64,000 bases of DNA from Ryuthela nishihirai (Eukaryota > Arthropoda > Arachnida > Araneae > Heptathelidae): assembly GCA_038380435.1 (NCBI GenBank), contig JAWZYU010000034.1, positions 21,989,404 through 22,053,403 on the forward strand. Reading direction: 5' to 3'. A program made the translations under genes and the position numbers. Numbering within the stretch: the stretch's first letter is position 1; every line of letters starts with the position of its first letter. Under the pieces are notes generated by a model that was not told where the DNA came from, made no database searches, and was given only the letters and a program-made list of their open reading frames with translations. Positions 23,331 through 34,187 of the stretch are shown here, piece by piece.

Positions 23331-25975
23331 CATTATACACTATGAAAATTTAAATTTCTATAACTCTAATCCACTGGCAGAGGGAATTTCATATCAATCT
23401 ACTACAGCAATTTGTGTGGTTAGTGTAAATTGCTTGTTTTTTCAGATATTTTAGCTGAAATGTGGGAGGGATGTGAACTGCTAGAATTATTGCTTGTTCA
23501 AAATCATGTTTATAATTCTCTTAAATTATTTTAATGGCTAATGAAGTTATTGAATATTCACAATGTAAAGTTAGAGCCACGTAAAGTTAGAACTGCAATG
23601 AATATCATCTTTGTGAATCGTGTCATCAACTAATATCTTCATCATTGTGCAAGTATAAATGTGATCCTACTGGATAAAAACAGACTGCAGAGATTTTGTA
23701 AGGTAAAATATAGTAGCTATGGACTATGCACCCAAGGGTGAATAACAGCAAACTGTCCAGATGTGCCTGCAGCAAAGCAACTTCCCAATTACAAGATGTG
23801 TCCAAGTAATGGACTGCTAATTCCCAACAATCACACATCCGTCAACTAAACTCTTGTACCGGCTGATTCCAAGTGATCAGAACTAAGAACTTGACAGTGG
23901 AGTTTCTGCTTTGTCTCTCCTAATAAGGTAAACAGTAAACCTGAAGTGTTAGCAATGCACTAAATAGCAAAACCTAAAATGTTAGCAATGTACTGTGTGA
24001 TGAATCTTAGTGTCATGTGTGATGTGTCTGTGTGATGTCAAATAGTTGCTATTGATCTTATATTAGAGGTTAGATGGTAGTTGGGATATTTGCAATATTA
24101 TATGTATAGTTAGTAGATTTAAAATAACCAAATTGTTGGTAAAATGGTATAATTGTTGCTAAGTCTGCTGGTTGCTTGAGGGAACAGATATAGCAATTAG
24201 GGTTTTATCTCCTATGATATAGAATACAATGTAAATTGTTGATTTTAATGTTTTATTAAGTATGACATTTTTCTTAATTTTTCTACTGATGGTTACTGTA
24301 AGGCTGAAAATTTATTACTTGTTACTGATCCAAATTATATCTATCTTCAAACTCTTTTCTGAAATTCTGATTATTTATTTGGATCACCAAACATCATCAT
24401 AGAGCAGGGATCAGGAACTGGCAGTTCCTCAATCGCATGCAACTCTAAAAAATGGCTCTTGACACTTTTTGGTTCAGCATTCAACTCTGAAAAAAGCCTT
24501 AACTGACATAGTGGTTAGGGGGATAGTTACTGTTCTATCAGGGCAAACTTTGTGTGTTGTGTTACCCGAACTGAGGCAGTGGGTCAAAGTGATTTTGGTA
24601 TTAGTAGGGCATGTCCTTGTACGAGAGTCCTGTAAAACCTAGGAGTAGCTTCCAGGATACTTCTCTGTCCTATGTGTTGCAAATGTAAGAGCTAAGAGTA
24701 GCTTCTAGGATACTTTTCTGTCTTATGTGTCTAAAATGGAAAAAAAAAATAATGGTACTAAGCAATAGTCTGAAAGCACTGGTGCAATTCAAATGTGCTA
24801 AATACACTCCAAATTTGAATAAGTTGGTCAAGAAGACTAAAACTCAAAAGTCACACTGATAAATGTCAGATTTTTGAATAAATCTTTTTCAAAAGTTTTA
24901 TTGTATACACTAGAATACACCTATTTTAAAATTATATGTTATGGCTTATTTTGTTAATAAAACAATGTTTGGTTTCTTTTGTGTGTTACGGTTCTTTAAC
25001 CAATGAAGGTTATAGTTTAAGGTTCTCAAAACTTGTTGGTTTACCTTCTTTTTTTGCTATTTGTCTCTTGACCCAAAAAAAAGTTCCTCCCGTCATTGAG
25101 GATAGATACTCAATGTACAATAAAAGTTGTTTCATGTTTAGAATCAGTGATGCTAAATTCATCAACCTTCCACTACAGTACTAATAGCAGATTTATCATT
25201 TGTCAGTTTCAAATACCAAATGATGAAAAAAAAATGGTTCCTAAAATTCTACCACTTAGTACAGATCAAAACTTTTGAAGAATATGTCTCAACTGTGTCC
25301 ACTAGACAAGTGCAGATGTATAACTTTAATTTCAATTTTAAACCAGTTTTAAAACAAGAAAAAAAATGAAGGCATAAACTTTTGTCAGGATGTTATCAAA
25401 GAGGAAACTAAATATTACCCATTTGATGTCCCCACTGTTTTTTAAAACTAAAACAAATGGATTTTAAAGTGCTTTATAAGAAATAGGCATCATGAAATTC
25501 AGAAAGGTCTTAGGTGCAACTATATGATTTCTGACCCCATTATTATGATAGCACAACTTTCTGATGGATAAAAGTTGCCCTCTTTTTAAAAACACAAACA
25601 TTTTTTATTCACATGAATAGGAACATGTTCTGTCCACAACTATTTCAAACAGGCAAAAAACAGTTCTGTTGTCTTTTACATTTTAAAGTGTTTTAAATAT
25701 CATTCACAAATCTATTTTTTTCTGAATCCAATGTCATGCAATTTAACCAACTGCAAAAAAAACATTTTCTCAGTATATTAGTTTCACAATTCTACAGAAT
25801 GACTATATCTGAAAAAAAAAAGAGCCTAGTATATACAGCCTTCAACCTCATGGTCTTTTCCTTTGCTTAAAATTGCAATAGAAACAAATGTATATATAAA
25901 ATCTAATAATAAAAAAGGAGTGTATAATATGGATTTCCTTATTTGGGAAGATGAATTAAAATAAAAAGAATAAAT
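23331..25975. other. Nup210 intron, almost featureless
   Basis: AT-rich intron. Near 24403-24440 'GAGCAGGGATCAGGAACTGG' recalls hAT-type element ends, but no partner end was found. No other structure is supported. Confidence 0.5.
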
Positions 25976-25979
25976 GTGG

Positions 25980-27386
25980 ATATGTAGCTGAGTGAAACTT
26001 TGAATATCTTTTATGATAAAAGCATTGTTCCTAAGGATTTTACCAGAGCTATTATTATCCATATTTTTGAAAAAAAGGTGATCACAGTTCTTGTGATAAC
26101 TATAGGGGTATCAGCCTACTTTCTGTCACTGGTAAAGTTATTTGCATGATTGTGCTTAACAGAATTAATAATCTGGACAATCACATGATGAGCAGTGTGG
26201 ATTCAAAAGTGGTAGGGGATATATAGATCAAATATTTTCACTTAGACAGATTATTGATTAACCTCATTTCCCTTAGGCAGATTCTTGGTTAACCTTTCGT
26301 TACAAGACTTATAGATTTCAAAAAAGGCTTTTGATTCTGCTGACCATCATAATTTGTTCTTGATTGTGAGATCGTATGGCATACCAGACAAGTTAGTTAG
26401 CATAATGAAAGCTCTCTATTATAACACTGAATTGTGTATGAGAGTTGGTAATGCTTGTAGTGATTGCTAGTGGAGTTAGACAAGGGTGCATTTTGTCCGC
26501 TATTCTCTTTACTTTGATTATTGATTATGTTATGCAAAATTATTTGCAAAAAAAAAAGATTTTTGGCCTCAAATGGTTTAGAGATTTCAAAATTTGATTT
26601 ACATTATGCAGATGATTTGGCCCTTTTAGCAAATGATGTTGATGAGATGAATTCTTTCATTAGAGCTGTTAATGAGACTGGAAACAGATTTGGTTTGGTG
26701 ATAAATAGAGAGAAAACTAAAGTGATGATAATTGGTCAGGCAGGTGGGGGCTTTAGTAGCTTTGAATGGTTTCACTCTTGAGCAAGTGTCTGTTTCATTA
26801 TCTTTGGAGTAGTTTAACAGATACTGGTGATATGTGGCATGATATAAAGAGAAGAATAGGGATTGCTGCTGGGACTTTTAAGAATCTATTGAGTGTGGAA
26901 AAATGGGTGTATACACCTTAAGACTAAAATTAGGCTGTGTAATAATTTGGTTCATTCTAAGGTAAATTATAGTATTAAAACTTGGACTCTTTCTAAGCAA
27001 GATAACAGGAAAATTGATGTCTTTTATTCTAGATTTCCCCAGTATCTTGGGCTTTAGCTGGTTTGATTCTGTAAGTAATGATGAGGTTAGACAAAGGAGC
27101 CAGCAACTTCCTTTGAGCAGCATATTGTGCAGAGAGAGACTCCATTGGTTTGGCTATGTTGACCACATAAATAACTATCGATTAGCAAACAGGGTTACGA
27201 ATAGTGTTCTTAAAGACCTGAAAAAGACAGGTAGTGTAGCATGTGGTGGGCAGACAATGTCAAATCAGACCTTGCTAGAATTGATTACAGTGGCCATATA
27301 CAGCAGATGTAGTTCAGGACAGATGCATTTGAAGAACTAAATTGCATAATCTGGTTGGATCTCCATAGCCAATGGCTAAGCAGCCA

Positions 27387-27387
<1 letters not shown>
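25980..27387 (+). mobile_element. RTE-like LINE fragment, 5'-truncated, strongly decayed
   Basis: Plus-strand sequence matching the 3' half of the RTE-like element at 20201-23330. It includes TTCCTAAGGATTTTACC, the 'SCDNYRGISLLS' region near 26085, 'LHYADDLALLANDVDEMNSF' at about 26600, and 'RERLHWFGYVDHINNY' near 27140. Many indels and stops. It ends with CAGCCATGGATGATG, running directly into the (GAT)n tract. Confidence 0.85.

Positions 27388-27474
<87 letters not shown>
27388..27474 (+). repeat. (GAT)n microsatellite, the 3' tail of the RTE-like copy
   Basis: About 29 uninterrupted GAT units starting right after the LINE 3' motif GCAGCCATG. The same family ends in a short ATC/GAT repeat at 59086-59097, so the tract is an expanded LINE tail. 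The long antisense poly-His reading frame across it is a by-product. Confidence 0.95.
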
Positions 27475-27600
27475 GTTATTACATGTTTCATTTATCTTTT
27501 GAGATAAAATCTCAAAAATAAAAATAACTGGCAGCCAAGTGTTTAGTCAAATATTTGGGAAAAATGATGGGGAAAAGCAATGCAATCAAAAAGAACTTAC

Positions 27601-27705
27601 CTTATTTAGTGGAGTATTAAAAACAGATATCTTTTTTGGCATTACTTCTGCATCTTCTACTAACATAAGACTCAAAGTGTGGCTAATAGCAGGTGAAAGG
27701 TCAGG
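27601..27705 (-). CDS. Nup210: Nup210 (gp210) exon 'd'
   Basis: 105 bases on the minus strand, 35 codons in phase 0, between an acceptor (gttattttag) and a donor (AAG|gtaagt). It reads 'PDLSPAISHTLSLMLVEDAE', then VMPKKISVFNTPLNK. The 'L.LMLVEDAEVMPKKISVFN' run corresponds to '[20 protein letters not shown]' of vertebrate gp210, the first strand of an Ig-like luminal repeat. It joins directly to exon e ('NTPLNK-VYLNV'). Confidence 0.92.
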
Positions 27706-28917
27706 CTAAAATAACGAAAAATATTCAGGCTACTATAAAGACACATATATACATACATAAATTTTCTCCCAGAGATTATCAAGCAACTGCAGAAATTGCT
27801 TTAACACATATTATATGGCATTTTTATTCAACTCTCCATTAAAGTTCGCATAACTTTCCTATTTCTGCATATCCCACTGCCTAAATAATTGCATACACTG
27901 CTTAAAACAATTGGATGATAATGCACATACTTTTCATTCCATACAATTTGTCTAGCATTTAAAGAATTATGGAAGTTGAAACATTTAAACAGCCTCACTT
28001 ATCCTAAAAATTACTTTCAAAATTGACTCAATTTAAAAATCATTACACAAATTTCTAGACACTTAATACTGTTTGAAATAAGTTATTGTTCATATTTCAG
28101 TTACCTTTTGAGATAAAGAAAACCCTGATCTATAAATATATGAATTAAACTTATCTCCAGTAGCATTGTTCCATAACAAGATTTTTTTTAAAGTTATGGA
28201 TTTCCAGTATTGTAGAACTTTGTGTAAAGAATTCTTTCACTATTCTTCAATTTTGTATGCTTCTTAAGACTGGTATTCCTGTTGTTAAATATTCAAACTT
28301 CAATAACTCATTAAATACTGAATGAATATTGTTGAAAATCGAGATATTGATTTATTTGAGATCTTTATCTGCAATCACATTTTTCAAATCAAAAAACTTA
28401 TTTTAGAAGTTATAGAGCTTTGATATTAGCTTCCCACTGACTTAACATAGGAATTTTCCTTAATTTATGGAAACTAATGTTGTTTATGAAAAATCAACAA
28501 CTTTTTCATTGAAGTTGGCTGTAAATAAGTCAGAATAGGCTAGTTCATATGAATGCACAGAAATATAACTTTTGGTTTAATATTTATTTTTAAATTCTAT
28601 GAAGAATTATATAACAAATAAATCCATGTTTACAATTTTTGAAAGAAAAAAATAAGCTTAATAAATGACATGGTAATACAGCAGTAAAATTTTGCATGAA
28701 ACAAAAAAAAACATACTAAAAGATAATGCTTTTAAGTCCAAATAAAACAAGTGATAGTCTGCAGAATTTGATGTAAAAATGATTCTGAAATTTGTAAAGG
28801 AAGTTTGCATTTCATGAGCTTTATGTGAGGAAATGTTTCTTTACAAATACACTGCTCTTCAAAATTTAAAAATAATGACAAAAATGTAAAAAAATTAAAA
28901 ATGGTAATCACACACGA
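27706..28917. other. Nup210 intron, nothing recognised
   Basis: Very AT-rich, no ORF of note, no repeat matched elsewhere in the window. Confidence 0.5.
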
Positions 28918-29254
28918 TTAACCCTTCCCAGACCCAGCCTGAAAAAGTGATCTACATCCAGAAATCCAGCTATTTTTTCACTCTGATCAGCCAAATAAAA
29001 AAAATTAACTTTAGAAGTTTTATGACAAATAACTAATGAAAGGAATTATGGCATGTTATATGCCAAATTAATCAGCATTTAATTCTGGATTTTCTGAAAA
29101 TATAATTTTTAACAAAAAAAGATGACTAGTTTTATTTTAATAGGGACTTTTTTTTAGAGTCATGTATAGTAAAAAAAATGCATCTGGCAACATAAATAAA
29201 AATTTATAAAATAAAAACTAATAAACAAAAATAATTATAATGCACATGAATAGA

Positions 29255-29653
29255 GTTGAGTTGTTTGGGTTGTTTTAACTCTGAGCGGCACTTTTTTGCA
29301 CACCATGGGCTAAATGGCCAGGTCACATGGACCCCACGAAGGTGCAGAGAAGGTTGGGGGAGGGAACCCACTGGAACAGCTGTTGGGAGACAGATGGTAG
29401 CCTCCCATCAAGGCCATCCAGCATGTTCTTTAATGTGTACAGGGTATGGCTCTCCTGCACTAGGGGCCATGGCTCAACATTCCATTCGACGAACGGCAGC
29501 CTTTACCAAGCCCGCTGGTGTCCCCTACTGACTGTGGGCAGGGTGAGGAATTTTGCAGAAATAAATCTCAACAAAGACACAGCTGGGACTAGAACCTGAG
29601 AACTACAGATTACCAACCTGGCACGCTACCGACTGAGCCACCCCCGCCCCCAC
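29255..29653 (-). mobile_element. SINE family A, full length, with a 12-bp target duplication
   Basis: CACATGAATAGA flanks the element on both sides (29243-29254 and 29654-29665). On the minus strand it starts with a tRNA-like head having an A box (TGGCTCAGTCGG) and a B box (GGTTCTAGTCC). About 300 bases of body follow, ending in GCACTTTTTTG and TTGTTTT-type sequence when read on the plus strand. It is the reference copy for the truncated family A pieces elsewhere. Confidence 0.9.
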
Positions 29654-29932
29654 CACATGAATAGAAAGGCTATTTATTTCTGAATAACAAAAAAAAAAAA
29701 GTAATATTTACTTTAAGCAAGAAAATTACTCCCATTTTGTAATTTTTTTTTTCTTTGTACCATACTTTGAGAGAATTCCAGGCATTTAGCTAATTGTTCT
29801 GAGTCAGACAACCAAGTCAACTTTAGAATTTTTTTTAAATAACCAATAAACAGAAATAAGTCATGTTATATATCATATTAAACAGATTTTAATTATAAAT
29901 TTTATGAAAATATATAAACAAATTTACAAGTA

Positions 29933-30099
29933 CAGTGGACCTTCGTTATAGCGCTGCTCACTATACCGCGCACTCGGTTATAGTGCGGGCGATGTTCGCG
30001 ATAAGTTCAAACATGTTTATACAGGTGTATAACGCGGTTCACCTTATAATGCGGGTGTTGTTTCCCACCCGACATGCGTGATATATTGGGGGTCCACTG
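29933..30099. mobile_element. Pogo/Tigger-like MITE, about 167 bp
   Basis: The ends are CAGTGGACC and its reverse complement GGTCCACTG, flanked by TA (29931-29932 and 30100-30101). The interior is GC-rich compared with its surroundings and repeats the phrases TTATAGCGC, TTATAGTGCGG, TATAACGCGG and TTATAATGCGG. End sequence and length fit non-autonomous pogo-group elements. No coding capacity. Confidence 0.85.
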
Positions 30100-31013
30100 T
30101 ATATTGATTTTAATAAGCTTTTTCAGAATTGGACTTCTCATGTTCATGGTATTTTCTGAACTGGTTACGAAATAGAAAAAAAACTTTCTTGGCTACTTTT
30201 TGTACTAAACATTATGAATTTTTGTTCTTTGGATATTGAAGTTTGGTGATCTTGGATAAGTGCAGAAAGGTTTGTGTACCAAAGCAAAAAAAAAAATGCC
30301 ATTATATCGTCTGTGTAGCACAGCCAAGATACTGAGGAAGGGTGGTTGCTGCTTTTAAAATCATTCAATGCATACAAACTTGCAATTTTTTAGGGGGGGG
30401 GGGGATTCACAGTGAGTTTTTAGCAGGGCGAGGGTAAAAACTCTTCCCAATTGCCCTCCCACATGAGGATTGATTTCCAGCCAAGGAAGTCCATTTTGCT
30501 TCCATTATCCATGACCTCATTCATTTTCAGAAAATGGTATAAGCTCAAAGTTTTTTTATTAAAAAAAAAAACAAGAAATAATAATAATAAAAAAATACAT
30601 ATAATCTAATGGGATGTTAAATAAAATATCCACAACAATTTTTAAGCTGGCCAACTGATGTAGCATAACTCAAAATGATCAATAGATCAACCGATGGAAG
30701 AAAAAAAAATCGATAATTTAAGGAAAGTTTTAATTTGAGCAAGCGGATGATGGGAAAAATGCAAATTAGTATTTCATTTGTAATTATACAACATAAAAGT
30801 ATTCGTCTTTTAATTCTTAAATCTAAAAAGTTGCATTTCCCACAAGTCTCTCAGAAAAGTGGGTAAATTATTGCTGTTAGTGGAATATCTCTTAAAAACT
30901 AACACTAAATTTTCAAATTTCTATTCTATTCTATACAAATATTCTATACAATTATTTATAAAACCCAATAACAGCTCTGCTGTTTCATCATTTCAGTGAT
31001 CTATAAAGATATA

Positions 31014-31645
31014 CAGGGTGAATCTGAAAAAGTGGGCAAAACTTTACGGGGTGGTAGAACGCAGCTATACGAGCAATATTCGTCATAGAATGTATGGTCG
31101 GAACGCAAGCGATGAGAAGTTAAAAGGTAGTTTTCCACTGTCACATTTAAAGAATGAACACAAGAAGGAGAGGAGATACTTCAGAAAACATTTTACTAAC
31201 AGGAATGTAATGCTCAAAGAAATTGCTCAAAAGAGCTGCCGCCAGCTGTAATGCAGGCTTCACACCTGCGGGATAGGGACCGACGCACATTTGCGAAGAC
31301 ACCAGGCATTTCCCGAATATCGCCGGCAACAACAGCGATCCTGGCGACTAGATCCATATCGGTTTCAATGGGGCACTCGTAGATTAGGCTTTTCATATGG
31401 CCCCACAGGAAAAAGTCCAAACACGAGAGATCCGGCGATCTCGTGGTTAGTATAACCAGCCATCCTCTTGGCAATCCATGGTAGAAATGCCGTTGGGTGC
31501 GAGGACCGACCCTTTTATACCATTTCCAACGCCACCTAGCGGCTCGCCGTTTGCGTTCCGACCATACATTCTATGATGAATATTGCTCGTATAGCTGCGT
31601 TCTACCACCCCGTAAAGTTTTGCCCACTTTTTCAGATTCACCCTG
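31014..31645 (-). mobile_element. Deletion derivative of a DD41D-like mariner with ~95-bp inverted ends
   Basis: TA-flanked ends begin CAGGGTGAATCTGAAAAAGT in inverted orientation, and the match continues through GAACGCAGCTATACGAGCAA and CATTCTATGA. Between them only the C-terminal part of a transposase survives on the minus strand. This part has 'TTRSPDLSCLDFFLWGHMKS' with the third catalytic Asp region, and 'IREMPGVFANVRRSLSRRCE', closely parallel to the element at 4194. The N-terminus and first two catalytic residues are deleted, so it would depend on a transposase from elsewhere. Confidence 0.85.
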
Positions 31646-32126
31646 TATATATATTAAAACTACTGAGTATTTGAAAATGCGAATTTAATATTTCATTAGT
31701 ACCAATCAAATTAAAAAAGAGTTTTCTAATTATGATTTCCATTGTTTCCAATGGAAACTTCAAGACGTTCACATTCCACCACCAAAATTTCATATTTCTA
31801 TCATTAATACATCGTTGCAATACACTGAAGTGCCATTGAATTAGGGATAGGACACATTATCCAAATTAAGTACTGTGAGTCCTGCATTTGCATGGATGCA
31901 TGGCTGAAACACTGGTCATATATAGCTGACAGCTTTGGATTCCCCAAGCATTCATTGCGAGAAGTGTAACGGGAAAGGCGTGAGATTTAGATGCATTTGA
32001 CAGAGGGCAGATCATAAATGCCCGACAGATGGGTCACTAGATCTCCGAAATTTTAAATAAACTTGCATTTTCTCGTACAACAGTTTCAAGAGTGTTCTGG
32101 AAATATGAAAATTCCAGCAAAAAAAA

Positions 32127-32520
32127 AAGGGTGGGGGTGGTTTAGTTGGTAGCCCCAGGCTCATAATCTGCAGTTCCCAGCTGGGTCAACATTGAAATTT
32201 ATCTCCACAAAATTCTCCGTCCTGCCCACAGTCAGTAGGGGACACCGGTGGGCTTGGTAAAGTCCACTGTCTGTCGGATGGGATGTTAAGCCATGGCCCC
32301 TTGTGCGGGAGAGCCATACCCTGTACATGCTAAAGAACACACCAGATGACCTTGATGGGAGGCTATCATCTGTCTCCCAACAGCTGTTCCAGTGTGTCCC
32401 CTCCCCCAACCCTATCTGAGCCTTCAGGGTCCATTTAGCCCACTGTGTACAAAAAATTACATAGCCATTTAGCCCACTGTGTGCAAAAAAGTGCCACTCA
32501 GAGTAAAACAACCCAACCCG
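32127..32520 (+). mobile_element. SINE family A, full-length copy in sense orientation
   Basis: Begins with the tRNA-like head (GGTGGTTTAGTTGGTAGC as A box region and GCAGTTCCCAGCTGGGTC as a degraded B box). It runs through the family body to AAAACAACCCAACC. A GCAAAAAAAA-type target duplication lies on both sides in the Tc1 coding sequence. A local duplication of CCATTTAGCCCACTGTGT occurs near its 3' end (32430-32480). Confidence 0.88.
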
Positions 32521-32985
32521 CAAAAAAAAGCACTCGGACAAACTGCAAAGGACAACCAGCCTTGAATGATCGTGGGCTTCACCGTCTGACCCGCATAGTA
32601 TGGACCGATAGGGGCCAGACATTATTTGAAATCAGCTCCCATCTGAATGCGGGTTCCAGCCGGGAAGTCAGTGCACGAACCATGCAATGCTCACTTCATC
32701 GTCTCAGCTCCGGGAGGCGCTGACCTATGAGAGTCCCGCTTCTAACAGCACAGTACTGGACTCAACGCCTTGCCTTGGGCTAAAGAACATCGAAAATTGG
32801 CAGCGGATAGCCTGGAGTGATGAATCCTGATTTAAACTTTATCACGCCAATGGAAGACTGAGGGTATGGCGCCAACCCCATGAAGCCATGGATACTGCAT
32901 GTCAGGTTGGGAACAGTACAAACTGGTGGTGGCTCAGGGAAAGCCTGGGGTGTCTTCAGTTGAACATCTATGGGACCTTTGGTAC

Positions 32986-33078
32986 ATGTACTATATTGTA
33001 TATTGTATGTTGATATTGACAGCGAAAAGCGAAGTAACACTCAGGACACAGCCTTGTGGCACCCCCTTAGAATGACTG
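32986..33078 (-). mobile_element. Short LINE ORF2 scrap (left part), interrupted by the Gypsy element
   Basis: 33012-33074 matches 48310-48372 of LINE copy 2 almost base for base (TTGATATTGACAGCGAAAAG, then AGCCTTGTGGCACCCCC). Its other side resumes after the Gypsy element at 41077-41096 (CGACTAACA). The phrase TTTGGTAC at 32978-32985 and 41097-41104 flanks the whole insertion in the Tc1 element as a target duplication. So a piece of about 115 bases of internal LINE sequence inserted first and Gypsy entered it later. Confidence 0.7.
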
Positions 33079-33779
33079 TGTGATGCCCCATCGTTCACTT
33101 TTGCTTTACCTTAACCAGTTTTTGTTTAATTTACGTTATATTTATCATTTTGGGGATTTTTATTTCCTTTTCGGCATCACAGCACTCGTTTTCAAGTTTC
33201 TAGGAGTTGCGTACGCGCAACTCCGAACTTCCGACCGTAACCGTTAAAGTGCGTGCCAAGGACACGCCCCCTCTTGCGTCATAGCTTGCGTCCTTCGTCA
33301 TTGTATGCAAATGTCTTTCCCGGCATGCGCCGGCCCATTGTAAAAACCGTGACCTGCGAGAAGCACTTGTGCATTTGAGAGAAGCACTTGAGTTGTAGAG
33401 AGTAGAGCACTGAGAGCAGAGTTGTAGAGAGAGCAGAGAGATGTAGTAAGGTGCGTAGCACCGTGCGTGTAGCACAGAATTTAGTTTTTTCATTGATGTC
33501 TTGGTGAGTTAGTTATTTTGGAAATAAATCTATTTTGTTTTGTTATAACTTTTGAGTCTAGTTTTTTTTATCTTGAGCAACGCTGATTAAGGATCTTTTT
33601 TACATTAACTCTTATTTTGTTAAGAATCATTTTGACTCTTACTTATGAACGCTCGCTGGCACTTGAACCCTAAATCAACTTATTCTACATTTTGGCAATT
33701 TGTTAATGATTGCCTGGCGCCCGTCTAAGCTATCCGGAGCATAAAACTTTAATTATTTTGCATTGTTTGGAGCGTTACA
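33079..33779 (+). repeat. Gypsy 5' LTR
   Basis: Begins TGTGATGCC and ends GAGCGTTACA (TG...CA rule). It contains a 9-bp-arm palindrome at 33203-33224 and a purine-rich, repetitive stretch (33355-33450, with AGAGAAGCACTTG and TTGTAGAGAG phrases). A GGAAATAAAT-type polyadenylation context is near 33520. As 5' LTR it would supply the promoter for the element RNA. Exact start of transcription is not visible. Confidence 0.95.
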
Positions 33780-33796
33780 GAGTCACATAAAAGAAG

Positions 33797-33814
33797 TGGC
33801 GCAGCGAACAGGGA
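33797..33814 (+). promoter_or_regulatory. Putative primer-binding site, lysine-tRNA-like
   Basis: TGGCGCAGCGAACAGGGA lies 17 bases beyond the LTR end. It resembles the lysine-tRNA type primer site of other retroelements, with a small internal difference. The old copy at 9553 keeps TGGTGCCCCGAACACAGGGA in the same place. The displaced position from the LTR end is real here because the 3' LTR ends at the same TTACA. Confidence 0.65.
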
Positions 33815-34187
33815 CTCGCCAGTATTCAAAGATAGTAATTTTTTGAGCTCAATAGTTGTATGTACTAGTTGTAGATTTAACGGCAGCTTAAGCCGAAAAT
33901 TTTGTTGAGCAAGTAGCTTAACATTTTTGTGTATTATTCAAAGGTACTGAAGTTTCAGCGTAGATATTGCTGAATATTTAAGATAATTGTCGTATGTAAT
34001 GATTAGAAGTGTCCGGACACACAAGTACGTAGGACGATAAGAAAATTTTTTTTTTCAAGCAAATTTATATTTTTGTAAAGCTTAGTTATAGCTTTATTAT
34101 TGTTGTATAGCAGTACCTTTGAGCGCTGCTCAAGATAAAAAAGTTTTCAAAATTTGCAAAATTCCAAATTTCGGCAGACCGCTAAAC

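Larger units (their letters stand above)
28922..30800. mobile_element. Second piggyBac-type element, inverted relative of the copy at 16718, one end missing
   Basis: TTAA at 28918-28921 is followed by CCCTTCCCAGACCCAGCCTG, equivalent to the right end of the 16718-19445 copy read backwards. Further matches in the same inverted order include ATCTAATGGGATGTTAAATA near 30603 and GCGGATGATGGGAAAAATGC near 30742, where similarity ends. A SINE (29255-29653) and a pogo-like MITE (29933-30099) have inserted into it. No transposase is present. Confidence 0.75.

Noticed and set aside
24936..25184. 82-codon plus-strand frame in a large intron
   Set aside because: No recognisable domain, low-complexity composition and no splice context. 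Consistent with chance in AT-rich DNA.
27285..27491. Reading frame with a long poly-histidine run
   Set aside because: It is the antisense reading of the (GAT)n microsatellite at the end of a LINE fragment, not a gene.
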